This document shows, one piece after another, positions 1-10,600 of a DNA stretch of 64,000 bases (its first letter is position 1; each line of letters opens with the position of its first letter). The position numbers and the translations under genes were made by a program. The notes beneath the pieces are model-generated. The model was not told the origin of the DNA, ran no database searches, and saw only the letters and a list, made by a program, of their open reading frames with translations. Source of the stretch: Gigaspora rosea (lineage: Eukaryota; Glomeromycota; Glomeromycetes; Diversisporales; Gigasporaceae); contig QKWP01000116.1 of the NCBI GenBank assembly GCA_003550325.1, forward strand, positions 395,342 to 459,341, written 5' to 3'.

Positions 1-588
1 GATTGCTTTGCTTTGTACTTATAAAATAATGAAGATGTATAATTGTAACCAATCGTTTTTTGATTGGGATGTGTAATTTTACCAAGAGAACCAACAAAAA
101 TAGATAAATTTTCTATTTCAATAATAAATGGATAAAAAACAACACCTTCTAATAATTTTTGAGATGTTTTGGGTTGTTCTAAACCTAAATATGAAAGACC
201 TGCAAATTTTGCTTTAGTGCCAAAAACGGCTTGGTAAACAGATGTAATTGCTATAGAAGAACTCGTAACAATACACTACTTTGCCCATCACCTTTGCATA
301 TATAACCAGGCTGTAAGTAACTATGTATATAACGAACCACGCGAATAATACAAGATCTTTTATTAAGCTGTATCATAATTTCAAGTCCTAGACGTAATGG
401 AATCGCATGTGATACATTTTGACTGTCTTTAGAAAAGATCCACCAATCGCGTAAGTATGGACCATAGTGAAGTTCTGGTACAATAGTACCTGTTACAACA
501 AGTTCACCAGGAGTTATACGAATATTAGTCAATCGGATTCTTGAGGCAATAGAGATTTCAAATAAACATTTTTTTATTAATAATTATA
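1..588 (-). pseudogene. Partial unrecognised protein gene with a reading-frame shift, running off the window start
   Basis: On the minus strand a coding-like stretch enters near 588 (frame reading KKCLFEISIASRIRL), continues through 532-262 (motifs TPGELVVTG, HYGPYLRDWWIFS, ICKGDGQSS), and then hits a stop at 251-253. Good coding sequence resumes in another frame just before that stop (ITSVYQAVFGTKAKFAGL, then FYPFIIEIENLSIFVGSLG) and stays open to base 1. The shift is at about 262-272, where an extra GT in AGTAGTGTATTG, or one missing base, explains the change; I see no plausible intron. No ATG opens the 5' part: an in-frame stop lies just upstream, so either an exon boundary or truncation lies near 588. 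I do not recognise the family and no catalytic motif is visible. It could be a live gene with a sequencing error. Confidence 0.5.
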
Positions 589-599
589 GCACTGCAATT

Positions 600-1261
600 T
601 ACTATATAATTTCTATCGATCACATGCGGATTTGCAATTAATTGTTAGTTAGTTGAAATAGGGAACAATTTATTGTTTTTGAATCATAAAAATTTTAGAT
701 AATAAAGTTTATTGGTTTATCCATTTCTAGTTTGGTGCAATATAGTCCTTATTATATATGCATATAATATCATAAATTTTAGAGAGCTAAACTCACTATG
801 ATGATAATTTTTATAAGAAAATTATTTAAACAAATTTTTAATTATTATAATTTTAAACTTTAGTGTTATATTTTAAAATTTTTTAGTAAAAAAGTTTTGA
901 TCTATAAATTCACTATAGTAAAAAAGAATAGTATATTATATTGCTTATTTATTTAAACATTTGAGAGATGTTAATAGCTTATTTAAAAACTTAATATATA
1001 AGCTGAGCCAAACAAATAACATAAAAAACAATATATAAAAAAACACAAATAATAATTATTTTAAAAAATATACATATAAAGTTATAATCTTATTATTATG
1101 AATAACTTAGCTTTGTTTATATAGTTTGTTAAATCAATTATATTTTTTATTAATAATTTTTATATATATTAATTAAAAATAAAAATTAAAAAATAACTAA
1201 AAGTATAAAAGTGTAACTGTGAGAAAGAGAATGAGAAAAAGAAAATAAAAATAAGAAAGAG
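600..1261. other. AT-rich stretch without a recognisable gene
   Basis: Very AT-rich sequence with A and T runs. No coding pattern, tandem array or clear inverted repeat was found. Confidence 0.5.
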
Positions 1262-1355
1262 TGAGTAAGAATGAAAAAAGTGAGGGAGAGAGAAAAAGAG
1301 AGAGAGAGAGAGAAAGAGAGAGAAGAGAGAAAGAGAAAGAAAGAGAGAAAGAGAA

Positions 1356-1387
<32 letters not shown>

Positions 1388-1392
1388 TAAAA
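1262..1392 (+). repeat. Polypurine GA/GAAA microsatellite tract
   Basis: About 130 bases are almost pure purine on the plus strand (GAGAGAGAGA, GAGAAAGAGAAAGA). The Ser/Leu/Phe-rich reading frames across it on the minus strand are translations of the repeat and not genes. Such mirror polypurine tracts can form triplex DNA; nothing here shows that they do. Confidence 0.85.
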
Positions 1393-1574
1393 GAAAAATT
1401 TTTTTTCTAATTGAGAACATAAAAAAATTTTTGAGAACATTAAATTCAATAAACATGTTCTCATGAGAACATAAATTTCAAACCAGATTTCCAACACTGA
1501 TAGTAATAGTGATTATAAGCGATTTGTAACTATAATGAGGTTTTTTACTATATTTTAAGTCTGTCATACAAAAT

Positions 1575-1633
1575 TAGGTGTTTAAATAGAGGTGTAACTT
1601 TATGGGGTGTGACTATAGAGAGGTCTGACTGTA
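1575..1633. mobile_element. End of a Tc1-like TA-flanked MITE
   Basis: Ends in GAGAGGTCTGACTG followed by TA at 1632-1633. This is the same terminal motif found in the elements at 15058, 23106 and 38268. The partner end is not clear, so this is a truncated copy. Confidence 0.45.
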
Positions 1634-1639
1634 AATCTA

Positions 1640-2290
1640 GAAATAGTATCTAAAGAAGAATAAAAGAATTTTAGAGCAGAATTGGACAAGAAGCTGCAAA
1701 AGCAAAAAAAAATAAAAAAAATGAATAAAGAAAATCTTAATAGTCTCTAGAAAGTAATTAAAAATCTTTAATACAAGCAGCAAAGAAGCATTTACTAAAA
1801 AAAAAGAAAAGGAATTCAGTTAAAACATGTAATAGTGAAACCAAAAACAAAAAAAAAAGAGGATATTAGAAAGAACATCAAAGTGTTAAGTAAAATACAA
1901 TGCACATTAAAGAAGCAAGAAAGGAATAAAAAAAAGACTCTAATGAGTAAACAAAGACAGATATGCTTAGACATAATTGAGTGAAGAAAGCTTAATAAAT
2001 ATAAACATATAAAGTAGAAGATTGGCTATCAGAGAAAAAGATTGTAGCATTTTGGAAAATGTTACTTATATAGTTGAACATTTTACTAAAGCAAAAAAAT
2101 AAAAAAAGTATAATAGAATATATTGAGACATACTACAATATAATTGTTAAAGACCAGAAAAAGATACTAGTAAGCATATTAGATAGACCCTACAAAAAAA
2201 TCAAGTTAAACAAATTTATAATTTATAATAAAGATAATAAGTTTTGTCTGATAAGCAACTCAAAAATAGTGAATTGATTTGACAAAAAAA
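1640..2290 (+). pseudogene. LINE fragment (linker between endonuclease and reverse transcriptase)
   Basis: Lys-rich coding-like sequence with many stops ends in a 67-codon open piece (2074-2277). This piece contains KILVSILDRPYKKIKLNKFI and SNSKIVN. The pattern, a Lys-rich helical stretch and then SILDRPYKKI-type text, resembles the segment between the EN and RT domains of Glomeromycotina LINE polyproteins; this comparison is from memory. It is intron-free and has no start or catalytic motif, so it is a relic. Family assignment is tentative. Confidence 0.4.
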
Positions 2291-2996
2291 TTGTTGATCA
2301 ATGATTGAAAAAGTTTTCAATAATTAATTAAAAATCAATTATATATATTTAATAAGTATAATTGGTCAAGCATATAATTTATAAGCTTGAGCATATATAA
2401 TTGATCATTTATTGGATCAATTATTAATCAATTATTAAGTTAAAAATTAGGTAGCTATATAATGTAGTGTGCTCTCAAGTATCTAAATTAAAATCACTTT
2501 CTAGATATTTTATTTTACAAACAATTAGACTTTTCTGCTTTGTATATACAATAACCATTATGTAAATGTTCACAGACAAGTATTAGGGCTATGAAAATTC
2601 TAATACTTTTAATTTTTAGGATGACTAAGTGAGCTTGCTATTACAATTATTAATCAATCATTAATCATTTTATTATCAATTACTAAAATTATACTATATT
2701 GACACCTGATTCCAATTTGACCCTCATAACCTTTTGATACTGATATAAAACTCTTATTTTATATTTTTGTCTTTTATATTACATTTTGCTAACCTAATTC
2801 TTCAAATTTTTTTCAAAACTATGTAATAATTATTTAATAATTAATATATTAGAGGTTTTAGACCTAAGTTTCTGAATTCTAATTTCAAATTAATTAGTGA
2901 CTGAGATCTATAGATCCTATTTATTTTTACTTGTAAGTTTTTTATATAATAATAAATATATACTAGAGTTTTTTAAAAAAAATTTAATCAATAATA
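2291..2996. other. AT-rich spacer with small imperfect hairpins
   Basis: Contains short self-complementary stretches (ATTGATCA/TTGGTCAA words at 2290-2440). No gene is seen. Confidence 0.4.
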
Positions 2997-2997
2997 C

Positions 2998-3253
2998 AGT
3001 GCAGACAACCTAGTCCTAACCAATAAAATTAATGTCATTCAAATTGCTAATCCTTCTTCAAAAAAAATAGTAACCAAAAAAATACTATTTTAAAATATTA
3101 ATTCAAAACAAGCTAAACACTTTAATGTTGTTAAAATTTTTGTAAATTTAATTTTAAAAAAATAGTAGAGGGTGGAAGTTAGAACAATTTTATAAGTAAA
3201 TATAAAATTTGGCTGCTAAAAACTTTTATTAGTTGAAACTAGGTTGTCTGCAA
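2998..3253. mobile_element. Small MITE with GCAGACAACCTAGT termini
   Basis: GCAGACAACCTAGT at 3001-3014 is matched exactly in inverse orientation at 3238-3251. The interior is AT-rich and non-coding. The right end lies 40 bp from the LTR element that begins at 3292. A TA precedes the left end (TACAGTGCAGAC). Confidence 0.6.
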
Positions 3254-3291
3254 TATATAAAGAATTTTTAAAAAACTTTAAGCAATGATAT

Positions 3292-3974
3292 TGTTACAGT
3301 AGGGAGGCCTTCTTTTACTCCTTACTATAACAACGACACGGCTACAGGGATCCTTTATCGGTTTATAGCGGTGTCCAAGAGGTAGGTATAATTCCTTAGT
3401 CTGTAAGAAATTATACTCTTCTCTAAGGGCAGTTCGTGAGAGTATTCAATGAGGAATTATCGATTTTACTATTACATGATAATAAACTTGGTGTTATTAA
3501 GATAAATAGTTTCTTTATTAATAATCGAAGATAGGGCTATCCTTAGGTTTCTGTTCCTAAGAAATCCCAGTACAAGATGTATAATAAATAGAAGGAGAAG
3601 TGGGTTGTCTTGGTCTAGTTTGACTAAGGGAAATTCTGTGTCTTTAAATACATTTTAGAATAAGCGTTATAAGCATTGATTTACAATGATAAATACTATA
3701 ATCTACAAAAGCAACATAAGTGTTATAAGCGGTATAAGCGTTATAAGCGGTATAAGCGCTATAAGCGTCATAAGCATCATAAGCGTTATAAGCGCTATAA
3801 GCGTCATAAGCGTTATAAGCAGTATAAGCGCTATAAGCATTATAAGCGATATTAACTATTCTAAGTATTTAACTTCTCAAGATAATAATATAATACAATA
3901 TAATAATGAAATATAATAACAAAAATGAAATAATAAAATAATAAGATAATATAATAAACTATCGTTCTATAACA
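3292..3974 (-). repeat. 3' LTR of the 3.3-12.6 kb retrotransposon
   Basis: 683 bp, TGTTACAGTAG to TTCTATAACA. It is about 95% identical by eye to the other LTR outside the internal repeat. At 3716-3853 there is an array of 9-bp units of the form TATAAGCGT with variants. Several differences from the other LTR are CG here versus CA there. Confidence 0.95.
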
Positions 3975-3987
3975 TTTCCATCCCCTT
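3975..3987 (-). other. Polypurine tract
   Basis: Minus strand AAGGGGATGGAAA directly abuts the start of the 3' LTR (TGTTATAG). This is the expected plus-strand primer of reverse transcription. Confidence 0.85.
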
Positions 3988-3995
3988 AAGAAAAT

Positions 3996-4685
3996 TTACT
4001 CCGTAAATTCCTTCTCTAATTCTTCTAATAGAGCTGTATAAACTTCATCTTTCAACTTAATCACTTGAGTCACAGAAAGGTAATTAGTTTGGTACATTAA
4101 GTCCTTGGGACAAATTGTGAAGATTTTTCTAATTCACTGGGCTCCTTTCCAGATGTCTTGAGTTTTCCGGTCTTCTTTTACCTTTCGAATTTGTTCTCTA
4201 ATTTGGTCTCTATGTTCGGTCTGTTTCTCTATTATTGTTCCTAAATAATAATGGGCTTCAATAGCCTGTCTTTGTCCTCGGCAAGATTGTTTAAACTTAG
4301 GTAGGTCTTGTAGGATTTTATCAACTTGAGTGGTCCAAGTTTCTCAAAGGAAAGGATTTGTTAGAGTGGTCTTTTGAGGGTTAAGAGTCTGGGTCAAGTC
4401 TTTTAGCAATGGAGTTATCGCTTTAGGTTTCTCAATCAGTTTTTCAGATAAGAGGGCTTTTATGTCTTCATCAAATGGTCACAGTAATTCATTAAGTTCG
4501 ACAAGGGGTTCTGTTTCTTCCTTTGGGGTAATATCAATTACTTGTTCTGGATTTTGGTCATCCCATAGGATTACATTTTGACTAAAAATTCCTAAATTGT
4601 ATTGGGCAGCAGGGTCTTGTCTCCAAATAGAAAGAAAGTTTCGAAGAGCGAGTATAGTATTGGGTTGTAGAGTGGTAGATTCCAT
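3996..4685 (-). pseudogene. ORF3: accessory ORF between integrase and 3' LTR, unknown function
   Basis: A 229-residue frame starts at ATG 4685 (MESTTLQPNTILALRNFLSI) and ends at TAA 3996, ten bases before the PPT. It has three in-frame TGA codons (4479, 4344, 4134). Codon structure persists across all three, so this was one ORF. The product would be soluble, acidic to mixed charge and largely helical (LLKDLTQTL, IEKQTEHRDQIREQIRKVKE). I see no signal peptide or membrane segment, so it does not look like an envelope protein. It is separated from the integrase stop by 147 bases without coding signal. How it would be expressed (splicing, subgenomic RNA or reinitiation) is unknown. I do not recognise the family. 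Confidence 0.65.
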
Positions 4686-4832
4686 TTTAGGGGTTTTAAT
4701 TATATTTTAGGGAAATTTTAATCGGAGTATAGGATTATATAAATGTTAGTGTAATATGAAGATTTTCTGGGACTGTGTACAAAGTTTTACACAATGTCAC
4801 TCCCTTTCACAATAAATTTCTTCCAGAAATTT

Positions 4833-6203
4833 CTAATTTTCAATTACAATTATAGGTTCCCATGTCTGTTTCTCGTAATATTTAGCAAGTATATCACTAT
4901 TATAATATTTCTGTAAGGTTTTTCCTTTCATATCTCGAAGTTTATAAGCACCATTGTTTAATTTCGCTTGAATTATAAAGGGTCCAATTCTTTTATCCTC
5001 AAATTTAGCAGAGCGAGACATTTCTATTTCTTTTCGTTGTATCCATACTTTTTCTCCAATTTCAAAGGTTTCTTCTTTCACCTTTTTATCGAAGTACTTT
5101 TTCTGTTTTTCTTGTGATTTCCTAGTATTTTCTCGGGCTTCTTCTTGTATGGTTGGCAATTTGTCTATTAATTCGTAAGCTCGTTGTAATATACTGTCTT
5201 GTATATTAATTTCTGTATTCTCAATCACTTTAGGATATACAGGAATAAGTGCTTCTATAGGTAGCGTGGCTTGTCTACCATAAACTAACTGGAATGGAGT
5301 GTATCCAGTAGTAGCATGTCTCTTTGTTCGATAAGCCAAGAGAACAGCAGGTATGTGTAAATCCCAATCATCTGTTTCTTTTACTTTTGTGAGAGATTCA
5401 CATAATGTTCGATTAAGTCTTTCAACCATTCCATTTGTCTGTGGTGGTATGGTGAAGAGAATTTATGTTTGATGAGAAACTTTTCACATAGAATCCGTAT
5501 AGTTTCGCTAATAAAGTTTCTTCCTTGGTCAGAAAGTATAATCTTTGGGGTTCCGTGTCTACAGATAATTTCTTTAAAAATAAATTATGCGAGAGTATTG
5601 GCTCCAGCATCAGGGACAGCTTTGGCTTCTGGCCATCTTGTTAGATAGTCGGTAGCAACAATGATGTAACGATTGGTTTGAGCAGTTATTGGTAAGGGCC
5701 CGACAAGGTCAATTCCAATTCTTTCAAAAGCACGTCCTATTTGGATAGGATGGAGAGGTTCTTTTCTGCGTCCTTTAAGTCTCTTTTGGCATGTCTCATA
5801 AGACTTTACATATTCTTGGACATCTCGATACATTTGGTCCCAATAATATCATTCAGCTATCTTATAGTACATAGCATCAGTTCCCAAATGTCCAGCACTA
5901 GGGTGTTTATGCATCATGTATAGGTTTTGTCCATTTAATAACTCGAAAGGGGTGTTCTGAATCTTTTCGGTTCTTTTTGTATAGGAGGTTATGTCTAATT
6001 TCAAAATATCTAGCTTGGTTAATTAGTTGTTTCTTTTCATAGTCTGTAAATTCGTCTAGTAACCTGTCTGATTCTAGGTAATCATAAAGTTGGTTATATC
6101 AGTTTAAATTCATGATTTAGATGATTTAATTGTCTTGGTCAGTAGGCGTGATAGAGCATCAACATTAGAGTGGATTCTTCCAGGTTTATGAAAGATTTCA
6201 AAG
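4833..6203 (-). pseudogene. pol: Integrase part of pol, broken by frameshifts and stops
   Basis: After the RNase H end, the tether (HKPGRIHSNVDALSRL) is readable in a shifted frame at about 6120-6200. An N-terminal HHCC zinc domain follows (MMHKHPSAGHLG ... ETCQ). The core has D in GIDLVGPLP, D in SDQGRNF and E in GMVERLN, with the last two 35 residues apart as in DD35E integrases; the intermediate ATDYLTRWPEA is also typical. Breaks: shifts near 6215, 5930 and 5443 (the last equals one missing C in CCACCACAG), and stops at 5849 (TGA, probably from CGA) and 5585 (TAA). From 5429 to 4833 the C-terminal part is open (198 codons, GEKVWIQRK, GPFIIQAKLNNGAYKLRD). No chromodomain was recognised. 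Confidence 0.85.
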
Positions 6204-7697
6204 TTATAAATGGAGTTTAAGAATCCATCTTCCAATTCTTCCTTTAGGTTCAGCAGTACGTAGCCATTTCAATGCTGAATGGTCTGTAACTAAGATGAAT
6301 TTGGTAGCGCCTAAATATTTATGAAAATATTCGATTGCCCATACTACAGCAGCACATTCTAGTTCAGTTGTGCCATAGTTTACTTCTTCTATTCGTAGGC
6401 TTTTACTTGCATAGGCAATGGGGTGTTCCTTATGATTTTGGTCCAATTGACTGAGAGTAGCACCAAATCTATAGTAAGAAGCATCGGTAGCCAAGATAAA
6501 GGTTTTTCTGAAATTAGAGTAGGCTAATATAGGGGCAGCAGTAAGTCGGTCTTTTAGTTCATTAAAAGCTTCCTGTTGAATATGGGTCCATCGATATGGT
6601 TCGTCTTTTTGTAACAATCGATTTAAGGGTTTAGCAATAGCAGAGAAGTTTTGAATAAATTGTCTATAGTATACAGCTAATCCCAAGAATGAGCAAAGTT
6701 GGGTTATATTCTGCGGTGGTTGGATCTTTTGTATGGCTTCAATTTTGGTAGGGTTAGGGGCTATTCCACTAGGTGCAATTATATGGCCTAAGAAGGGTAA
6801 TCTTTGCATCCAAAAGTTACATTTCTCGATATTAAGTCGCAAACCAGCTTGTTTGATTCTGTGAAACACTTCATTCAAGTGCTTCAGGTGGTCATCGAAT
6901 GTTCGAGAGTATACTATAGTATCATCCAAGTATACTACTACAAATTTCCAAGCAATCCCTTCATAAACTCGGTCCATTAGTCTTTGGAACGTAGCAGGGG
7001 CATTACAAAGTCCAAAAGGCATCACATTGAACTCGTACGTTCCATAGCGAGTTACAAAAGCAGTCTTTTCTTTATCACGAGGGTGCATAGCTACTTGCCA
7101 ATATCCACTTGCAAGGTCCAAAGTAGAAAACCAATGCGATCCAGCAAGAGTATTTAACATTTCATCAATACGAGGTAGAGGGTATGCATCCTTTTTAGTA
7201 ACATTGTTAAGTTTTCGGTAGTCTACACAGAAGCGTAGTTTGCCATTTTTCTTCTTGACTAGGACAACAGGGGAAGTCCAGGGACTATTCGAAGGCCGGA
7301 TAAGTTTATGTTTCATCATTCGTTGGATTTCCTCTTTAATAAATGTCTGTTCACTTGGAGGTATAGAATAGGGTCTAGAGCGAATGGGTGGTACATCTTC
7401 TGTAAAAATACGATGAGAAACTAAGTCAGTCCTTCCTAATTCATCAATGTCTGTTGCGAAAATGTCTGCAAATTTCTCAAGTAAGTGTCTAAATTTAAGT
7501 CCTTGATCTGCAGCAAGAGGACCTGTGTTTAATGAAGTAGTTGGGGTCAACGTATATTCCTCATAGGGGATAAGGGTGTCTATACTATATACAGGGGTAG
7601 GTACTAAATTTATAGGGTGTTCAGGGGGTTTAAGGGGTCTGTTAATACAGTTGTCTGAGTCAACAGGTAGTTTGCCATCATGCCTAGGATTATCTAA
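6204..7697 (-). CDS. pol: Reverse transcriptase-RNase H part of pol
   Basis: Open from the frameshift point to a stop at 6204-6206. It would be translated only as a fusion to the upstream frame; the first in-frame ATG is internal and not convincing as a start. After a short linker, the RT shows WTSPVVLVKKKNGKLRFCVD, the motif A aspartate in FSTLDLASGYW, MPFGLCNAPATFQ and the active site YLDD (about residues 207-210 counted from the TTG at 7550). The thumb and connection contain FLGLAVYYRQFI. RNase H follows with ATDAS, an E in TTELECA and D in VTDHSALKWL. So catalytic residues of both enzymes are retained, in contrast to the rest of the element. It copies element RNA into DNA in virus-like particles. 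The frame breaks after RWILKL, where a one-base loss leads into the integrase part. Confidence 0.9.
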   Translation of the reverse strand, partial: LDNPRHDGKLPVDSDNCINRPLKPPEHPINLVPTPVYSIDTLIPYEEYTLTPTTSLNTGPLAADQGLKFRHLLEKFADIFATDIDELGRTDLVSHRIFTEDVPPIRSRPYSIPPSEQTFIKEEIQRMMKHKLIRPSNSPWTSPVVLVKKKNGKLRFCVDYRKLNNVTKKDAYPLPRIDEMLNTLAGSHWFSTLDLASGYWQVAMHPRDKEKTAFVTRYGTYEFNVMPFGLCNAPATFQRLMDRVYEGIAWKFVVVYLDDTIVYSRTFDDHLKHLNEVFHRIKQAGLRLNIEKCNFWMQRLPFLGHIIAPSGIAPNPTKIEAIQKIQPPQNITQLCSFLGLAVYYRQFIQNFSAIAKPLNRLLQKDEPYRWTHIQQEAFNELKDRLTAAPILAYSNFRKTFILATDASYYRFGATLSQLDQNHKEHPIAYASKSLRIEEVNYGTTELECAAVVWAIEYFHKYLGATKFILVTDHSALKWLRTAEPKGRIGRWILKLHL

Positions 7698-10600
7698 AAA
7701 TTTGTATTTGCGAACAGGGTAGCAAGGGTTTCAGTTCTTTGTTGTAGGTACTGGGTGTCTTGGTGAATAAGGCGAAGTAATTGTTGATTAAAGTTTTCAA
7801 GTTTTTGGACTTGTTGTTGAAGTTGTTCAATGGTCTGGTTCTGTTGGACAACTTGTTGTTGTAATGTTTCAAAAACTTCGATAGTGACAGTATTTTGATC
7901 ACTTTGAATAGGTTCTATATATATAACTTCTGGTTCTGGTTCGAATATTGGTGGTGGTGGAGGTACACATTCTGTACAGTATCCATCATGTTCATCAAGT
8001 TCTTCCTGGTGCTTAACATGAAGACATTCCTTGCAGAGGTCAATAGGGGTGTCTGAGAAGTTTCTTCTAAGATTAGCGAGAGCAGTTTCTTTACAGAATT
8101 CAGGATGGCTAGTGTCGAAGGAAATTTCAAGGGTCTGTTGTAATTGAAATTCTTCATTCCCTTCTAATATACCATGTTCAGCACGAAGTACTAATTGCAT
8201 TTCTTCCTGACTCCAAGGTTGGTTAATACGATCAGTCATTAAAGGTTCTAAGGCTTCAGTCAGGCTTTGGTCCAATTCTTGTAAGAAAATCTTTGCAAGT
8301 CGGAAGATACGGGTCTGGTTCATTTCATACTGAGATCCAGCACTCCTGTTGGACTCGGTATAATGTCTGATTCTGGTCCACAAATTATAATTTGCATTGT
8401 AGAGAACATCCTGTCCTGCTTTATAAGCATAGAGGTGTTCAAGGTCACAAAACCAAAGGGCTTGTTCTAGGCTTTCTAGATTATTCATCTTAGAGGTAGG
8501 TCTAGTTTCTCCACAGATTTTACATTGGACAAGGGTTCCACGTCCTTCTCCGTGGCTATAATAATATATACGTTGAGGGTCATCAAGAGGGAGTTCATAA
8601 TAATAGTCAGAGACACATCCTCAGCAAACAAACTGATTGTTAAGAACTTGTAGGTCTTCTGGTCTATTTGGTTTCTTGCAGTGACAGCAGTGGTGAGTAC
8701 GCCTTGTACTAAAGTTATACATTCGACGGGCTTCAATATCATCCGGATTACATCCACATTGGCAAATTCGGTTCTGTTCCTTAAGGGCTCCAAAAGAACA
8801 GTCAACGGCAATATGTCCAGTTGCTCTACAGGTATGACAAATATTTTCAGGGCAGTTTCGGTACAAATGGTCATTACCATTGCAGGTACAGCAAGAGGTC
8901 CGCTTTGGTACTTGTTGTGGGCAGTGGACAGCAATATGTCCATCCTGTCGACAGCGATTACAACGGTTGGTAGGGCAGTTGGCAAAGAGATGTTCAGGTG
9001 AGCCACAATTGCCACATACACGAGAGTTAGGAGGGGCATGCTTTTTATGTCTAGGCTGGTGGATAATCCATGGGTTGGTATCATCATCAGAGGTAGGGGT
9101 AATGTCTGGTTCATGGGTGGTGATAAAAGCATAAGCTTCTTGAGGGACTAAGTATTCCTGTTCATAAGTGTCTAATTCAGCAGGGTCGGTAACAGTAGGT
9201 TGTGAGGGTAATGGTTGGTTGCTTTCATAGAAAGTAGGAACAGTATGTTTCTTGTTTTTCTACTTAAAAGAGTAGCATCCATTTTTCCAATTGTAACTGG
9301 CTTCAACTTTCTTTGACCAGTCATTTCCAAGCAATAATGAGTAAGAGGTTGCAGGGACTACTTCAACAGTAATTGGAATAATAGCACCATCTATTTCAAT
9401 AGGTAAGTCTCGAATAATTCCCAAAGGACAAGAAGGGGTTCCAGTAGCAGGTATAATAAGGCTAAGAGAGGCTTGTTCTATTTTTAATCCTAGATCTTGG
9501 ACTAATTGGTGTGCGATCATTCTGATAGAGGCTCTACTGTCAATAATAGCTTCTTGTGGTTTTTGATTAATTTTAACATTACATTTGACAGGTGTAGTAT
9601 AAGCAGATGTCTGGATCAAGTTAGCAGTTTTAGCTTCTTCGTACAAGTAAGAAGATAGTGCAGTATGAACAGAAGGGTTGTCTAGAAATGTTTCCCATTT
9701 TTGTGGACTAAGAGGTTGGTTGGTAGTAGTAGTAGTAGAAGGAGTTCCATTTCTGTAGTAGGGTGAGGGGGTTCGGTTGCTAGGTTTCCAAGAAGAAGAT
9801 CGGTCTCGACTTCTAGAGCGGTAGTCATCTCGATCATTACGATTATCTCTATTTTTAGAGCAGCTTCGGTCTCTATTATAATAATCTCGGTCTCTATTAT
9901 TTTGACTTCTAGATCTGTTTCTATAAGAGTCACGTCGATAATTGTTATTATTGGACTGTCTGTTTCTTCCTCGTTTATTACTTTGATTCTTCTTTTTAAG
10001 ACGACAATGTGCAATAAAGTGTCCAGTTCGACCACAATAATGGCAGGTAGGAGGTTGTTTAATTGGATTGGCTTGTTTAGGGGAATCAGAATAGTTTACA
10101 GAGAGGTTAGTAGGTGGTTGCTTCTGAGCGAGGTTAATACTAAGTTGAGCGATTTGTTCAGTTAGTTGTTTAATGGCTTGGTCTGTATCTGTATTAGGAG
10201 AAGCTATAAGTTTTCCAGTTTCCCATTTACGAGCAGTTTTCATAGCAGCATCAAGATCTGCAGGTTCAGAGGCTTGTACATTTATGGCAAACTCAGGACG
10301 AAGGCCTTGGATAAAGAGTTGGATTACAAAGTCATCAGGGAAGTCATCGTCAGGGTCAACACGTTGCTTTAGTTTTCTAAACCGGTTAATATAGTCATCA
10401 ACCAAGTTGGCACCTTGTTTGACATCAAAAAGTTGCTTTTGCCACATAACTTTTTGTTTTGGGGTAACAAATCAGTCTAAAAACAGGTGTTTAAAACTAG
10501 TATCTTGATTATCCTTATCACTAAAAGCAGTAGGCTTAGTGGTAAGGAAGGAAAACCAGTCTAAGGCAATTCCTTTCAAGTAGACAGGGACAAGTTCTAA

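Noticed and set aside
1169..1497. Overlapping minus-strand ORFs of about 100 codons rich in Leu, Ser and Phe
   Set aside because: They translate a GA/CT microsatellite; composition, not coding.
3996..4685. ORF3 as an envelope-like gene
   Set aside because: No signal peptide, membrane segment, Cys pattern or fusion-peptide-like stretch is visible.
5741..5923. Plus-strand ORFs opposite the retrotransposon (also 8681-9134, 9902-10394, 10641-10937, 11231-11518)
   Set aside because: They are antisense shadows of gag, knuckle and integrase coding sequence.
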